Source: Acidobacteriaceae bacterium (lineage in GTDB: Bacteria; Acidobacteriota; Terriglobia; Terriglobales; Acidobacteriaceae). From it: a stretch of DNA of 41,465 bases. The notes beneath the pieces are model-generated. The model was given only the letters and a program-made list of their open reading frames with translations. It searched no databases and was not told the DNA's origin. A program made the position numbers and the translations under genes. Where the stretch lies: the NCBI GenBank assembly GCA_025355505.1, contig JANXZM010000088.1:1-41465 (forward strand), written 5' to 3'. Within the stretch, counting starts at the first letter, position 1. Each line of letters begins with the position of its first letter. Positions 8,625-17,426 of this stretch are shown here, in pieces.

Positions 8625-9470
8625 ATGCCGATGCCTCCCTCCAACCGCGAAGCTGCGCTTCTGCGCTTTGGCGTTTTTGAAGTCGACCTCGCCGCTGGCG
8701 AGTTGCGCAAAAACGGCGCTCGCATACGGCTTCAGGAACAGCCGTTTCAAGTCCTCACCACCCTGCTGCAGAATGCCGGTCAGGTGGTCACGCGCGAAAA
8801 CCTGCGCGAAACAATTTGGCCTGCCGATACCTTCGTTGATTTCGATCACAGCCTGAATACCGCCGTGAACAAGATTCGCGAGTCCCTGGGCGATTCCGCA
8901 TCGAGCCCGCGCTTCGTCGAAACCCTGGCCCGCCGCGGATACCGCTTCATCGCCCCCGTCGACAGCGCCGCCGCCGCCGCGACAGTATCCGTGCCCGCCC
9001 TCGAAATCGCACTGCATCCCGAGTTGCACGTGCCCGTTCCCCGGCGCGGATTGGTGCGCGCACTCTTCGCGCTGATTCAAGCGATGTATCTCATTTTCTA
9101 CGTGAGCGGCCTCGCCCATCTGCACGATGCGGACCAGGTCGCCAGCAGCTTTCTCCCCGGCTGGAGAGCTCTGTTCATCGTGGGCGCGGTGTTGGTGACG
9201 GGAGCGGTGGGGATTCCGCTGCGGCTGTATTTGCTGTCTGCGATTGCCTTCGATTTTCGCCGGCTTGGCTCGACATTCGGCCGACTCTTTCCATTCGTGC
9301 TGGCGCTGGATCAGCTCTGGGCCATTGCACCGTTCCTGCTGGTGCCACAGATCGGAGTTGGCTTGGCGTTTGCCGCGACCGCGGCTCTGCTCTATGTGCC
9401 TTTCTCCGAGAGAACCTTGGTGCGGATGGCGTATTCCTTGCCCGTGACTCCGGATGCATTAAGCAATTAG
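8625..9470 (+). CDS. Winged-helix (OmpR/PhoB-type) regulator fused to a membrane domain
   Basis: The 281-residue protein has a DNA-binding winged helix at about residues 13-112 (FGVFEVDLAAGELRKNG, then WPADTFVDFDHSLNTAVNKI and ETLARRGYRFIAPV), as in CadC-like regulators abundant in Acidobacteriota. The rest is four or five hydrophobic helices (about 145-275) instead of the usual TolB or TPR sensor domain. The regulator would therefore be held at the inner membrane and might respond to a membrane signal. No receiver domain is present. No neighbouring target is obvious; it diverges from the miaA operon. Confidence 0.85.
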   Translation: MPMPPSNREAALLRFGVFEVDLAAGELRKNGARIRLQEQPFQVLTTLLQNAGQVVTRENLRETIWPADTFVDFDHSLNTAVNKIRESLGDSASSPRFVETLARRGYRFIAPVDSAAAAATVSVPALEIALHPELHVPVPRRGLVRALFALIQAMYLIFYVSGLAHLHDADQVASSFLPGWRALFIVGAVLVTGAVGIPLRLYLLSAIAFDFRRLGSTFGRLFPFVLALDQLWAIAPFLLVPQIGVGLAFAATAALLYVPFSERTLVRMAYSLPVTPDALSN

Positions 9471-9535
9471 TATCGGGCAAAAAACACACCCCAAGCTGGT
9501 CTTTTGAAATCATAGAGTTAGGAGGAAATTCCCAT

Positions 9536-9751
9536 GTTGAGAGGACGAACCTGAGTGTGAGGATGCATCTTCGCCGCTTTACGCGCTTAACGAACGCTCA
9601 CAGCAAGACGTTGGCGAACATGCAAGCGGCAGTGACGCTCTATGTCGCTTTTTACAATTTCTGCCGGGTGAATCGCGCGGCGAAGAAAACGCCTGCAATG
9701 GCGGCGGGAATTGCGGATCACATCTGAAGCTTGGAAGAATTACTCGCCTAA
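9536..9751 (+). pseudogene. C-terminal remnant of an IS1-like transposase
   Basis: Translation from 9536 gives VERTNLSVRMHLRRFTRLTN, then a stretch ending TPAMAAGIADHI, a stop, and SLEELLA. This is the conserved C-terminus of IS1-type DDE transposases (arrangement RRFTRLTNAFSKK ... HYNFVRIHxT ... TPAMAAGVTDxxWSLEE). The codon for the invariant Trp in DHxWSLEE is TGA (9725-9727), a nonsense change from TGG. The N-terminal part and the left end are absent. No gene start or ribosome site is seen, so this is a dead fragment, marking past transposition here. Confidence 0.75.
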
Positions 9752-9858
9752 GAGTAGTATTCTGTTGACAAGGCAACCCGCTGGCAGGCGGGCTACTTGT
9801 GTTTCTGACTTGTCGCGTCGGGCAACGCTAAAAACAGCGTATCAGTGGAGTGTGTCCG

Positions 9859-11007
9859 ATGCAAGCGGCAGAAAATAATGTCGTATCCACTTCCCCCAAG
9901 GTATTAGTTTTCCGCACACGTATGGGCGCACAAATTCCACCTCCGTTGCAACCTGATCCGCCGCTCGCGCAAGCTGGATACCACGCACCTACCCATGGAA
10001 CATGGGCACAATGGGTCGCTCCAGCTGTCACGCTGATTATCGGCATCGCAAGCGTCTCCATGATTGTGCATTACCGTAACGAAGACAATGCGGGGAAAAT
10101 CTCCGATGAGCACATTCGCACTCTAGTCGAGGACAAGTTCAAACCACTGAATCGCGATGTTTTTGATGACAAAATTGGCAAACTCAGTGACAAGATCGAC
10201 AAACTCGGTGACAAGTTTGATGCTCTATCACAGAGAGTGTCCAATATCGAAGGCAGGCTGGGCAATCGGGTATCGAGCCTTGAGCGCCGCGCAGATCAGC
10301 AAACATCCCTCGCTAAACTTATCGACCCGAACCGCGTTTTGGCCACAATACGCGCCGAAATTCACATGGCCGAAAACGACAAAAAACCTCTGGCAACTTC
10401 AACTCTAGCCGACTACAAGAATGCCATACAGACTTTTCCAACTACGTCTGAATATTGGCCCGTCGCCGCTCAGTTCATCAGCTATCGCTCACGAGTCAAC
10501 GTAGGCACGGCCTTTCAAACTCTCTCACGGCCCGATATGCCAAATTGCACGGACAGTCTACCCACTCGGATGGAATATCGTATGACCTCGGAGGAGGAAC
10601 GCAGCACAAAAGAAGAAACTAATAGGGTGGGGCTAGATTCGGGACGATTCACCCCCGCAATATATGAGAATTGTCGCTTTGTACTTGACTCTCCGGAAGA
10701 AGCTAAGAGGTTTCCTCTCCTAGGCCAGTCCTTCAGTCTAGAATTTAAGAACTGCCAAATTATTTACAATGGCGGCCCGATCGCCATAGTTACCCCAAAT
10801 CCGAGAGTTAGCGCTTTCGTCGGAAAAGGACCGACGCGAAGCGATGTCTTCATAATGAACGGTCAGGCGCTGCGCTTTGAGAATTGCCTGTTTCTCTTCA
10901 CCATTAAAGCAGTCCCTCCGCAAGAAGGGCAGCAGATGACCCATGAACTCTTGGCGCAGTCCGGACCAACGCTTTCTTATGGTCACGTCAGCATTGGAGG
11001 CGCATAG
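9859..11007 (+). CDS. Membrane-anchored coiled-coil protein, function unknown (382 aa)
   Basis: I do not recognise a family. After a Pro-rich cytoplasmic N-terminus there is one transmembrane helix (VAPAVTLIIGIASVSMIV, about residues 54-71), then a charged coiled coil with heptad-like repeats (KIGKLSDKIDKLGDKFDAL, about 105-150), and a soluble C-terminal domain of about 230 residues with regularly spaced NCR/NCQ/NCL strands (YENCRFVLD, FKNCQIIYN, FENCLFLF) suggesting a beta-helix-like fold. The start is the ATG at 9859, preceded by GGAG 8 bp upstream; a GTG at 9850 would overlap that site. Base composition is less GC-rich than its neighbours, and it sits beside a transposase remnant, so lateral acquisition is plausible. 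Confidence 0.75.
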   Translation: MQAAENNVVSTSPKVLVFRTRMGAQIPPPLQPDPPLAQAGYHAPTHGTWAQWVAPAVTLIIGIASVSMIVHYRNEDNAGKISDEHIRTLVEDKFKPLNRDVFDDKIGKLSDKIDKLGDKFDALSQRVSNIEGRLGNRVSSLERRADQQTSLAKLIDPNRVLATIRAEIHMAENDKKPLATSTLADYKNAIQTFPTTSEYWPVAAQFISYRSRVNVGTAFQTLSRPDMPNCTDSLPTRMEYRMTSEEERSTKEETNRVGLDSGRFTPAIYENCRFVLDSPEEAKRFPLLGQSFSLEFKNCQIIYNGGPIAIVTPNPRVSAFVGKGPTRSDVFIMNGQALRFENCLFLFTIKAVPPQEGQQMTHELLAQSGPTLSYGHVSIGGA

Positions 11008-11425
11008 AAAACGAGCAACGCACTATTAGGACACTACCGAAATTCCAGCCAGGTTTTTAAGTTTAAAGGACTTACATCTAAAGCCTTCCAGAATCAACGA
11101 CTTAGGTTGTCAAAGAGCGCTGAAAATGGCTTTGGGGCAGCTTCGAGGGCCGTCTGAGTTGACCGGTACACCTCGGGACTGCCCCAATCAGGGAAAATGG
11201 TCGCACTGGTCGGGTCGGATGTCTGTGACGGCGGTCCCCGGCTGGTCGTGATAAAAAAGTCAGAGATCCCGCCCAAGCGGGAACTTAGGGTGGAGCACGC
11301 TGCGCCCACACAATCGCAAAAAACGCGAATCTATGGGGCACCCGGCCACCCAAAATCAAGCACCCCAGCAAGTTTTTCCGCAGCCTGTAAAGCGACGCCC
11401 GGAACCCGGAATTTCCCGCGGCTTG
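11008..11425. other. Intergenic stretch without a recognised gene
   Basis: 418 bp between two convergent genes. It holds a hairpin, TCCCGC plus loop plus GCGGGA (about 11266-11282), which could terminate transcription from either side, and several short open frames that resemble nothing I know. A 71-codon minus-strand frame (11094-11309) lacks a credible ribosome site. The text resembles repeated non-coding sequence more than a gene. Confidence 0.5.
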
Positions 11426-12469
11426 CTAGGCCAGCAGTTTCGCCGCTTCCTTGGCGTAGTAAGTCAGAATGATGCTCGCCCCCGCGCGGCGGATGCAGAG
11501 CAGCGATTCCATCAGCACGCGGTCGCGATCGATCCACTGGTTCCGGGCTGCGGCTTCGATCATGGCGTACTCGCCCGAGACCTGATAAGCCGCCAGCGGC
11601 AGGTCGAAACGGTCCCGGGCCGCGGCAATAACATCGAGGTAGGGTATGGCCGGCTTCACCATGATCATGTCGGCGCCCTCTTCAATATCCAACTCGATCT
11701 CCCGCATGGCCTCGTGAATGTTCGCCGGATCCATCTGGTAGGAACGGCGATCCCCGAACTGCGGCGTTGAATCCGCCGCCTCACGGAACGGCCCGTAGAA
11801 GCCGGAAGCGAACTTTGCCGCATAGGAGAGAATCGGCGTATTTTCGAATCCCGTTTTGTCGAGCGCGCGGCGTATCGCCCCGACCCGGCCATCCATCATG
11901 TCCGACGGGGCGATGATGTCCACGCCCGCCCGCGCCAGCGAAACCGACGTGCGGGCCAGTAACTCCAGGCTTGCGTCATTCACGATCTCGTACTCCGCGG
12001 TAGCCGGTGGCGCCGCCGCCGCGCCCAGCGATTGCGGTCCCGCTTTCGCGTTCACTTTAGCGTTGTCTTTCACTATGCCGCAATGTCCATGCGACATGTA
12101 CTCGCAGAGGCACACGTCGCCCATCACTACCACGTCTCGCACTGCACTCTTGATAGCGCGCGCCGCCTTCTGCACGATGCCATCCTCTGCCCACGCGCCC
12201 GTGGCCACTTCATCTTTTTTTTCCGGCAGCCCGAACAGGATGATCGACAGCACTCCCAGCGCACGCGTCTCGCGCACCTCCTTCACGGCCTCGTCTACCG
12301 AAAGGTTGAAGACGCCGGGCATCGAGCGTACTTCTTTCCGAACCCCCGTTCCCGGGCAAATGAACAGCGGATACACCAGCGATTCGGGAGTAAGCCGGGT
12401 CTCGCGGACCAGGGCACGCAGGGTTTCAGTGCGCCGCAAACGGCGCAGGCGGTTAGCGGGGAATGCCAT
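11426..12469 (-). CDS. hemB: Porphobilinogen synthase (delta-aminolevulinic acid dehydratase)
   Basis: Condenses two 5-aminolevulinate molecules to porphobilinogen in haem synthesis. The 347-residue protein has the zinc-binding cysteine motif [14 protein letters not shown], so it is of the zinc-dependent type, the allosteric-loop region [16 protein letters not shown], and the two active-site lysines in [15 protein letters not shown] and [10 protein letters not shown]. The frame runs on upstream to 12550, but the ATG at 12469 ([12 protein letters not shown]) fits the family start. It diverges from the histidine-kinase gene, with about 98 bp between starts. Identity is secure. Confidence 0.96.
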   Translation of the reverse strand: MAFPANRLRRLRRTETLRALVRETRLTPESLVYPLFICPGTGVRKEVRSMPGVFNLSVDEAVKEVRETRALGVLSIILFGLPEKKDEVATGAWAEDGIVQKAARAIKSAVRDVVVMGDVCLCEYMSHGHCGIVKDNAKVNAKAGPQSLGAAAAPPATAEYEIVNDASLELLARTSVSLARAGVDIIAPSDMMDGRVGAIRRALDKTGFENTPILSYAAKFASGFYGPFREAADSTPQFGDRRSYQMDPANIHEAMREIELDIEEGADMIMVKPAIPYLDVIAAARDRFDLPLAAYQVSGEYAMIEAAARNQWIDRDRVLMESLLCIRRAGASIILTYYAKEAAKLLA

Positions 12470-12567
12470 GACAGGAATTCTAGCAGTTGCCAACCGAAGC
12501 GACCGAACGTTACCCCAGTACCTCTGGTAACCAGTCCGTGATCTAAACATCTGGTGGCGAACGTCAT

Positions 12568-14328
12568 ATGATGCAGAGGGTGTCTGGGCGCCACATCTCG
12601 TCGCTCCTCTTCGGAGTTGGTCTGCTGCTGGCCTTTGCTCTGGCTCCCGCTGTGTTTCCCAGCCCTTTCTTTCGCGTGGTCATGGGAGAACTCGTCCCAC
12701 TGCTGTTGATCACGACTGCCGCCATCCTCGCCGCCAGAAACGCGTTCGACAGCCGCGGACATACACGCCTGTTCTGGAGTCTTATGACGACGGGCATGGT
12801 CATGTGGTGTTTCAACCAGTCATGCTGGGTGTGGTTTGAAGTGATCGTTCGTACACCGGTGCCCGACCCGTTTCCGGGGGATATTGTGTTGTTCCTGCAC
12901 GTTGTCCCCCTGATGGCGGCGGTGGCCATCCGCCCCCATCAGACCACCGAGCGCGAGGGAATGTTGCCCAGTGCGCTGAATGTCCTCATGCTCCTGGTGT
13001 GGTGGATCGTGGTCTACGCCTTCTTCGTTTTTCCGGAGGAATACATCGTTACCAATCTTACGGTGTACAGCGTGCGCTGGGATTTCTTGTATTTCGTCGA
13101 AGGAGTGATATTGATTGCCGCGTCAGCGTCGGCATACTTTGGCAGCTCCGGATCGTGGCGCGAACTCTATCGCAATATGTTTTTCGCCAGCGTCCTCTAC
13201 ACATTTTCCTCGGAAGCCATAAATGCCGGCATCCTGCGCGGCACTTACAAAAGTGGCGGAATCTTCGACATCCCGTTTCTCGCCGCCGCGCTGGGGTTCC
13301 TTTGGGTCTCTATCGCCGGGCGGCGCTGCCTTCGCGATACCGAGATGACACCATCGATCGCGTTTGCCAGTCGACCGGTGGCTCCTCACCTGGCAAAGCT
13401 CGCCCTGCTCTCTCTGCCACTCATGGGATATTGGGCATTGTTCCTGAGCCACGACCAGCCTTATCTGCGCCAGGTACGTTTTGCGGTGGCCATGGGCGGC
13501 GTCGCCCTTCTCGCCTTTGTCGTTTTCCTCAAACAACATCTGCTGGACCAGAAGCTTCTGCGGTTGCTCAAGCATTCGCGCAACGGCTTCGATAATCTCC
13601 AGCGGCTGCAGGGAAGAGTAATCCAGCAAGCCAAGCTGGCCTCGCTCGGAGAACTGGTCGCGCTAGCCGCCAGCGAACTCGAGTTTCCGCTCTCAACCAT
13701 CCTCAGCAGCTCCGAACGCATGGCCGCCAGCAGCAACCTCAGCCGCGAGCAACTCTCCAACGCGCAGAAGATCGGCCAGCAAGCCCGGCGCACTCGCGAA
13801 CTGGTCGGCGATCTGCTCAGCTTCGCCCAGCAGACTCCTGGGGAAAAATGTCCTCTCGAACTGAAGCCTCTCTTGCAGCGCGCGGTTCAAATGGAAGGGT
13901 TCAAGCTGGAGAACAGGAAGATCAGCCTGACCGTGGAAAGCAACGAACCCCTTCCTAGAGTTCTCGGCAACGCCAACCAACTCTTGCAGGCCTTTCTTCA
14001 GATCGTCGAGAACGCCGTGGACGCATTACAGGAAATCGGCGGCGGGCGTCTCCAGGTCTCCCTCTGGCGCGAACACAACGAGGTGGTGGTGCAGTTCGCC
14101 GACTCCGGCCCCGGCTTGCGCGATCCCGAGCGCGTCTTCGATCCTTTCTATACCACCAAGCCGGTCGGCAAAGGCACCGGTCTTGGACTCAGCGCCACCT
14201 ACGGAGTAGTCCAGGACCACAAAGGACAAATCACGTGCTACAACCGCCCCGAAGGCGGCGCCGCATTTGAAATTCGGCTGCCCGTGCTCAAAGCCACCGC
14301 CCCACTTGCCGAAGCCGCCCGCGTCTGA
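12568..14328 (+). CDS. Membrane sensor histidine-kinase-like protein lacking the phospho-acceptor His
   Basis: The 586-residue protein has about seven to nine hydrophobic helices in residues 1-330, a HisKA-like helix pair at about 355-425 and a GHKL ATPase domain at about 430-578. The ATPase boxes look intact: N box [10 protein letters not shown]1 DSGPGL, F box FYTTK, G2 GTGLGLS. In the HisKA helix, where NtrB-like kinases have VAHEINNPL, this protein reads AASELEFPL, so Ser369 (AGC, 13672-13674) replaces the His. Autophosphorylation of the usual kind is therefore unlikely. No response regulator lies next to it. It is divergent from hemB, and ATG at 12571 is an equal alternative start. Confidence 0.85.
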   Translation: MMQRVSGRHISSLLFGVGLLLAFALAPAVFPSPFFRVVMGELVPLLLITTAAILAARNAFDSRGHTRLFWSLMTTGMVMWCFNQSCWVWFEVIVRTPVPDPFPGDIVLFLHVVPLMAAVAIRPHQTTEREGMLPSALNVLMLLVWWIVVYAFFVFPEEYIVTNLTVYSVRWDFLYFVEGVILIAASASAYFGSSGSWRELYRNMFFASVLYTFSSEAINAGILRGTYKSGGIFDIPFLAAALGFLWVSIAGRRCLRDTEMTPSIAFASRPVAPHLAKLALLSLPLMGYWALFLSHDQPYLRQVRFAVAMGGVALLAFVVFLKQHLLDQKLLRLLKHSRNGFDNLQRLQGRVIQQAKLASLGELVALAASELEFPLSTILSSSERMAASSNLSREQLSNAQKIGQQARRTRELVGDLLSFAQQTPGEKCPLELKPLLQRAVQMEGFKLENRKISLTVESNEPLPRVLGNANQLLQAFLQIVENAVDALQEIGGGRLQVSLWREHNEVVVQFADSGPGLRDPERVFDPFYTTKPVGKGTGLGLSATYGVVQDHKGQITCYNRPEGGAAFEIRLPVLKATAPLAEAARV

Positions 14329-14349
14329 GCCTGTCCAAGCACTGTCTTT

Positions 14350-15237
14350 CTATCCTCCACTCGCCACAATCGCATCCGCCACTCGTGCCGCCTCCACCGC
14401 AAATCGTACGTCGTGGGTCCGAATGATGTGCGCGCCTTTCAGGATCAAAGCTGTTTCCGCAGCCAGCGTCCCATAAAGCCGCTCGGTAACCTCCGCATCC
14501 TTGCCATCGCGCGCCAGCGTTCGTCCAATAAATGACTTCCGCGACACTCCTGCCAGCAGCGGGAAACCCGCCTGCTGCAAATCGGCAAAGTGCGCCAGCA
14601 GCGGATAATTCTCCTCGAAGCGTTTCCCGAACCCAAACCCCGGATCCAGCACCAGGCGATCGCGCTTGATCCCGGCCAGTGTTGCCGCCTCAGCCCACTG
14701 GCGCAAATCCCGCTTGACCATCAGCACCGGATCGCCAATCGGCGGCAGCGAGTGCCATTCCTCCGGCCGCCCGCGCGTGTGCATTAGCACCGCTCCCACT
14801 TTGAGTTCAGCCAGCGTTTTCGCCATCTTCGGATCCCAGCGGAATCCGCTCACGTCGTTCACAACTTCCGCTCCGACATCGACCGCTGCCCGCGCCACGC
14901 CCGCCTTGTGCGTATCGACGCTAACCACCGCATCCGGCCGACGCCGCTTCAAGTCCCGGATCACCGGCAGCACCCGCCTCCGTTCTTCTTCTTCCGACAC
15001 GGATTCCGTTACCAACGCCACCAACGCTCCTGGCCGCGTCGACTCCCCACCCACGTCAATGATGGTCGCGCCTTCGTCCAATAGCTGCTCGGCGCGGACC
15101 ACGGCCTTCTCGGCATCGATGTAGAGTCCACCGTCGGAAAACGAATCGGGAGTTACATTCACGACGCCCATGATCAGAGTGCGCCGCCCCAACTCAAGGA
15201 CGCGAGAGCCCACATTCCACTGAAAAATTGCGCGCAT
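14350..15237 (-). CDS. folP: Dihydropteroate synthase
   Basis: Joins p-aminobenzoate to the pterin pyrophosphate in folate synthesis; the target of sulfonamides. The 295-residue protein has the MGVVNVTPDSFSDGG motif at about residue 24, GATIIDVGGESTRPGA, VSVDTHKAGVARAAVD, VNDVSGF, LDPGFGFGKRFEEN and a C-terminal RTHDV, so all pterin- and substrate-binding segments are present. Its end lies 22 bp from the convergent kinase stop, and it diverges from dacB with about 53 bp between. Identity is secure. Confidence 0.96.
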   Translation of the reverse strand: MRAIFQWNVGSRVLELGRRTLIMGVVNVTPDSFSDGGLYIDAEKAVVRAEQLLDEGATIIDVGGESTRPGALVALVTESVSEEEERRRVLPVIRDLKRRRPDAVVSVDTHKAGVARAAVDVGAEVVNDVSGFRWDPKMAKTLAELKVGAVLMHTRGRPEEWHSLPPIGDPVLMVKRDLRQWAEAATLAGIKRDRLVLDPGFGFGKRFEENYPLLAHFADLQQAGFPLLAGVSRKSFIGRTLARDGKDAEVTERLYGTLAAETALILKGAHIIRTHDVRFAVEAARVADAIVASGG

Positions 15238-15290
15238 GTTGCCGCTATTCTAGACCGAGCCCATTTTTTCTGGGTGTTACAATCCGCTGA

Positions 15291-16862
15291 ATGCCTCGCC
15301 GGCGATCAGTTGCGCGTCTGCTTCCTATCGTCCTTCTGCTGGTCGCGCCACTGCTCGCCGCGCCCGTCAAACCGCTGCAGGATCGCCTTGCCGATGTACT
15401 CAGCGCCCCCGATCTCGCCCGGGGCTTCTGGGGAATCGAAGTGGTTTCCCTTTCGACGGGCAAGACGTTGTACTCGCTAAACGCCGACAAGCTCTTCACG
15501 CCCGCTTCGAACACCAAGCTCTTCACCACCGCCGCCACGCTCGCGCTGATTGGTCCCGACTACAAGTTCCACACCACCGTCGAAACCACCGGCACGCTGG
15601 ACCGCTACGGCCGCCTTAACGGAGATCTCGTGCTTGTCGGCCGCGGTGATCCCAATCTCTCCGGACGCGAACTTCCTTACGATCTCCGCACCCAGCGCAA
15701 CGACGATCCTATTCAAGCGCTCGAAGCGCTGGCCGACACGCTCGTGCAAAAAGGCGTGAAATTCATCGACGGCGACATCGTGGCCGACGATTCCTATTTC
15801 GCCTTCGAGCGCTACGGCGAAGGTTGGAGCCAGGATGACCTCGTCTGGGCTGAGGGCGCTCCCGTTTCCGCCCTCACCATTAACGACAACGTAGTCTTCG
15901 TTAACATTTTGCCTGCCGACCGCCCCGGCGAAAAAGCCTTCGTCAGCGTCAAGCCCTTCGCCGATTACTATCGCCTAGACAATCGCATTATCACCACCCC
16001 CGCAGGCAGCGGACGCAAATTCTTCGTCAACCGCGAGCCCGGTTCCACCGTTCTCACCCTCTGGGGAAACATGGCGCTCGATGATGCCGGCGCCAACGAA
16101 GCTCTCGCCATCGAAGATCCGGCCGAGTTTGCCGCCGGGCTCTTCCGTCAGTTACTCGAGAAACGCGGCATCGTAATCTACGGACACCAGCGCACCCGCC
16201 ACACCGAACTCGCCACGCTTTCCACTTTCAGCGTGACCGCCCTCGCGCCGTCCCGCGGAGGCAGTGATGGCCAGTCGCGTCCGCTGAAAACCGATCAGCC
16301 CATCATCCTCGCCAGTTACGAATCCAAGCCGCTGCTGCAAGACGTCCGCGTAATCAACAAGGTCAGCCAGAATCTGCATGCCGAAATTTTCTTACGGCTC
16401 TTAGGACGGGAGCGCGGCAACGCCGGAACGATCGAAGGCGGCCTCGAGGTTCTCCGCGGATTCCTGACTCCGGCCGGGATCGCCAGCGACCAGTACGTTT
16501 TCTACGACGGTTCCGGACTCTCCCGTCAGAACTTAGTAACTCCCCGCGCCATTGTCCAGTTACTGCGCTATTGCTCGACGCAGCCCTGGGGCGCCGATTA
16601 TAAGGCGACCTTCCCGATCTCTGGCGTCGATGGCTCGCTCTCCGAACGCTTCAACTCTCCCCGTCTGCAAAACCGTATTATGGCCAAAACCGGGTCGCTA
16701 GGCGGCGTTAAGGCGCTCTCCGGATACGCCACAACCGATGCCGGACAAGTGGTTGTCTTCTCCATCCTCTCCAATAACTTCAATCTCCCCGCCAAGCGAG
16801 TTACAGACGCGATCGATCAGTTAGTCCAAGTCATCCTCGATGACGCGCCGGCAGGACGTTAG
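15291..16862 (+). CDS. dacB: D-alanyl-D-alanine carboxypeptidase/endopeptidase (PBP4, peptidase S13)
   Basis: Periplasmic low-molecular-weight penicillin-binding protein that trims or cleaves peptidoglycan cross-links. The 523-residue protein has a signal peptide (RLLPIVLLLVAPLLAAPVK), the active-site SxxK in TPASNTKLF at about residue 73, the DGSGLSRQN motif at about 405-413 and the KTG triad in MAKTGSLGG near 465. The long insertion between the SxxK and SxN motifs is typical of class C PBPs. ATG at 15291 opens the signal peptide directly. It diverges from folP and is followed by a 180-bp spacer. Confidence 0.94.
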   Translation: MPRRRSVARLLPIVLLLVAPLLAAPVKPLQDRLADVLSAPDLARGFWGIEVVSLSTGKTLYSLNADKLFTPASNTKLFTTAATLALIGPDYKFHTTVETTGTLDRYGRLNGDLVLVGRGDPNLSGRELPYDLRTQRNDDPIQALEALADTLVQKGVKFIDGDIVADDSYFAFERYGEGWSQDDLVWAEGAPVSALTINDNVVFVNILPADRPGEKAFVSVKPFADYYRLDNRIITTPAGSGRKFFVNREPGSTVLTLWGNMALDDAGANEALAIEDPAEFAAGLFRQLLEKRGIVIYGHQRTRHTELATLSTFSVTALAPSRGGSDGQSRPLKTDQPIILASYESKPLLQDVRVINKVSQNLHAEIFLRLLGRERGNAGTIEGGLEVLRGFLTPAGIASDQYVFYDGSGLSRQNLVTPRAIVQLLRYCSTQPWGADYKATFPISGVDGSLSERFNSPRLQNRIMAKTGSLGGVKALSGYATTDAGQVVVFSILSNNFNLPAKRVTDAIDQLVQVILDDAPAGR

Positions 16863-17043
16863 CCAGGGGAGAGACGGTTCGCTCTTGCGACCCACAACGC
16901 ACGGCAGGTGGGGACGTGTGCCGTTGCCGATCAACCCGCCCTACCGAGCGCCCGATCGTCAGATGGGACACAACTACGCTCTCGCGTGGAAGGCCAAAAG
17001 GGAGCTGCATCGCGGGTTCCGGCTACATGGTCCGCTGGTAGTC

Positions 17044-17289
17044 CTACGCCGCTTTTCTTAAACCGCCGGACATCTCGAGGCCAGCGCCGTCGCGGGCTCG
17101 TAGCTCGGAAGCTATACAGATCACGAAGCACGCTACACTGACTTCAAACAGATTTCGCTTCGTCAGGTGCATCGCCAGGAACTGTGTCCTTGCGATGTTA
17201 AGATGCATCAATCCACCGCCTACCAGCGCGATCCAGCCGACGTAGTAGGTGATCCTTCCAATCAACCGCAGACGAACGAAGTGACCCAT
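17044..17289 (-). CDS. Small membrane protein (81 aa)
   Basis: Starts at ATG 17289, which has a strong GGGAGG ribosome site 7 bp upstream; an in-frame start at 17310 would be without such a site. The 81-residue peptide has two hydrophobic helices, LIGRITYYVGWIALVGGGLM and NLFEVSVACFVICIASELRA, with a short loop between, and a basic C-terminus. I do not recognise a family. It is on the same strand as kbl, downstream of it beyond a hairpin. Confidence 0.65.
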   Translation of the reverse strand: MGHFVRLRLIGRITYYVGWIALVGGGLMHLNIARTQFLAMHLTKRNLFEVSVACFVICIASELRARDGAGLEMSGGLRKAA

Positions 17290-17322
17290 GGTGAAACCTC
17301 CCGGTTGCACAGAGTAAGAGAA

Positions 17323-17340
17323 TGCCCCGAAATCGGGGCA
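17323..17340 (-). terminator. Probable kbl transcription terminator hairpin
   Basis: TGCCCCGA, AA and TCGGGGCA form a perfect 8-bp stem. Read on the minus strand it lies about 90 bp after the kbl stop, followed by TTCTCTTACTCT, which is pyrimidine-rich though not a pure T run. It also precedes the ribosome site of the small membrane gene, so partial read-through is possible. Confidence 0.5.
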
Positions 17341-17426
17341 GTCGGCGAACGGGTGGAATTATACAACGGCTTGGCAGGGAGACCCAAAACAAGGCTGGTT
17401 ACGCGTGGTTGGTTACGCGGATTGCG

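Noticed and set aside
9725-9727. TGA in the IS1-like fragment as selenocysteine
   Set aside because: The equivalent residue in intact IS1-type transposases is Trp, not Cys, no hairpin follows, and the gene lacks its N-terminus, so it is a nonsense mutation.
11094-11309. 71-codon minus-strand frame
   Set aside because: No ribosome site, no recognisable family; overlaps a hairpin and looks like repeated intergenic DNA.
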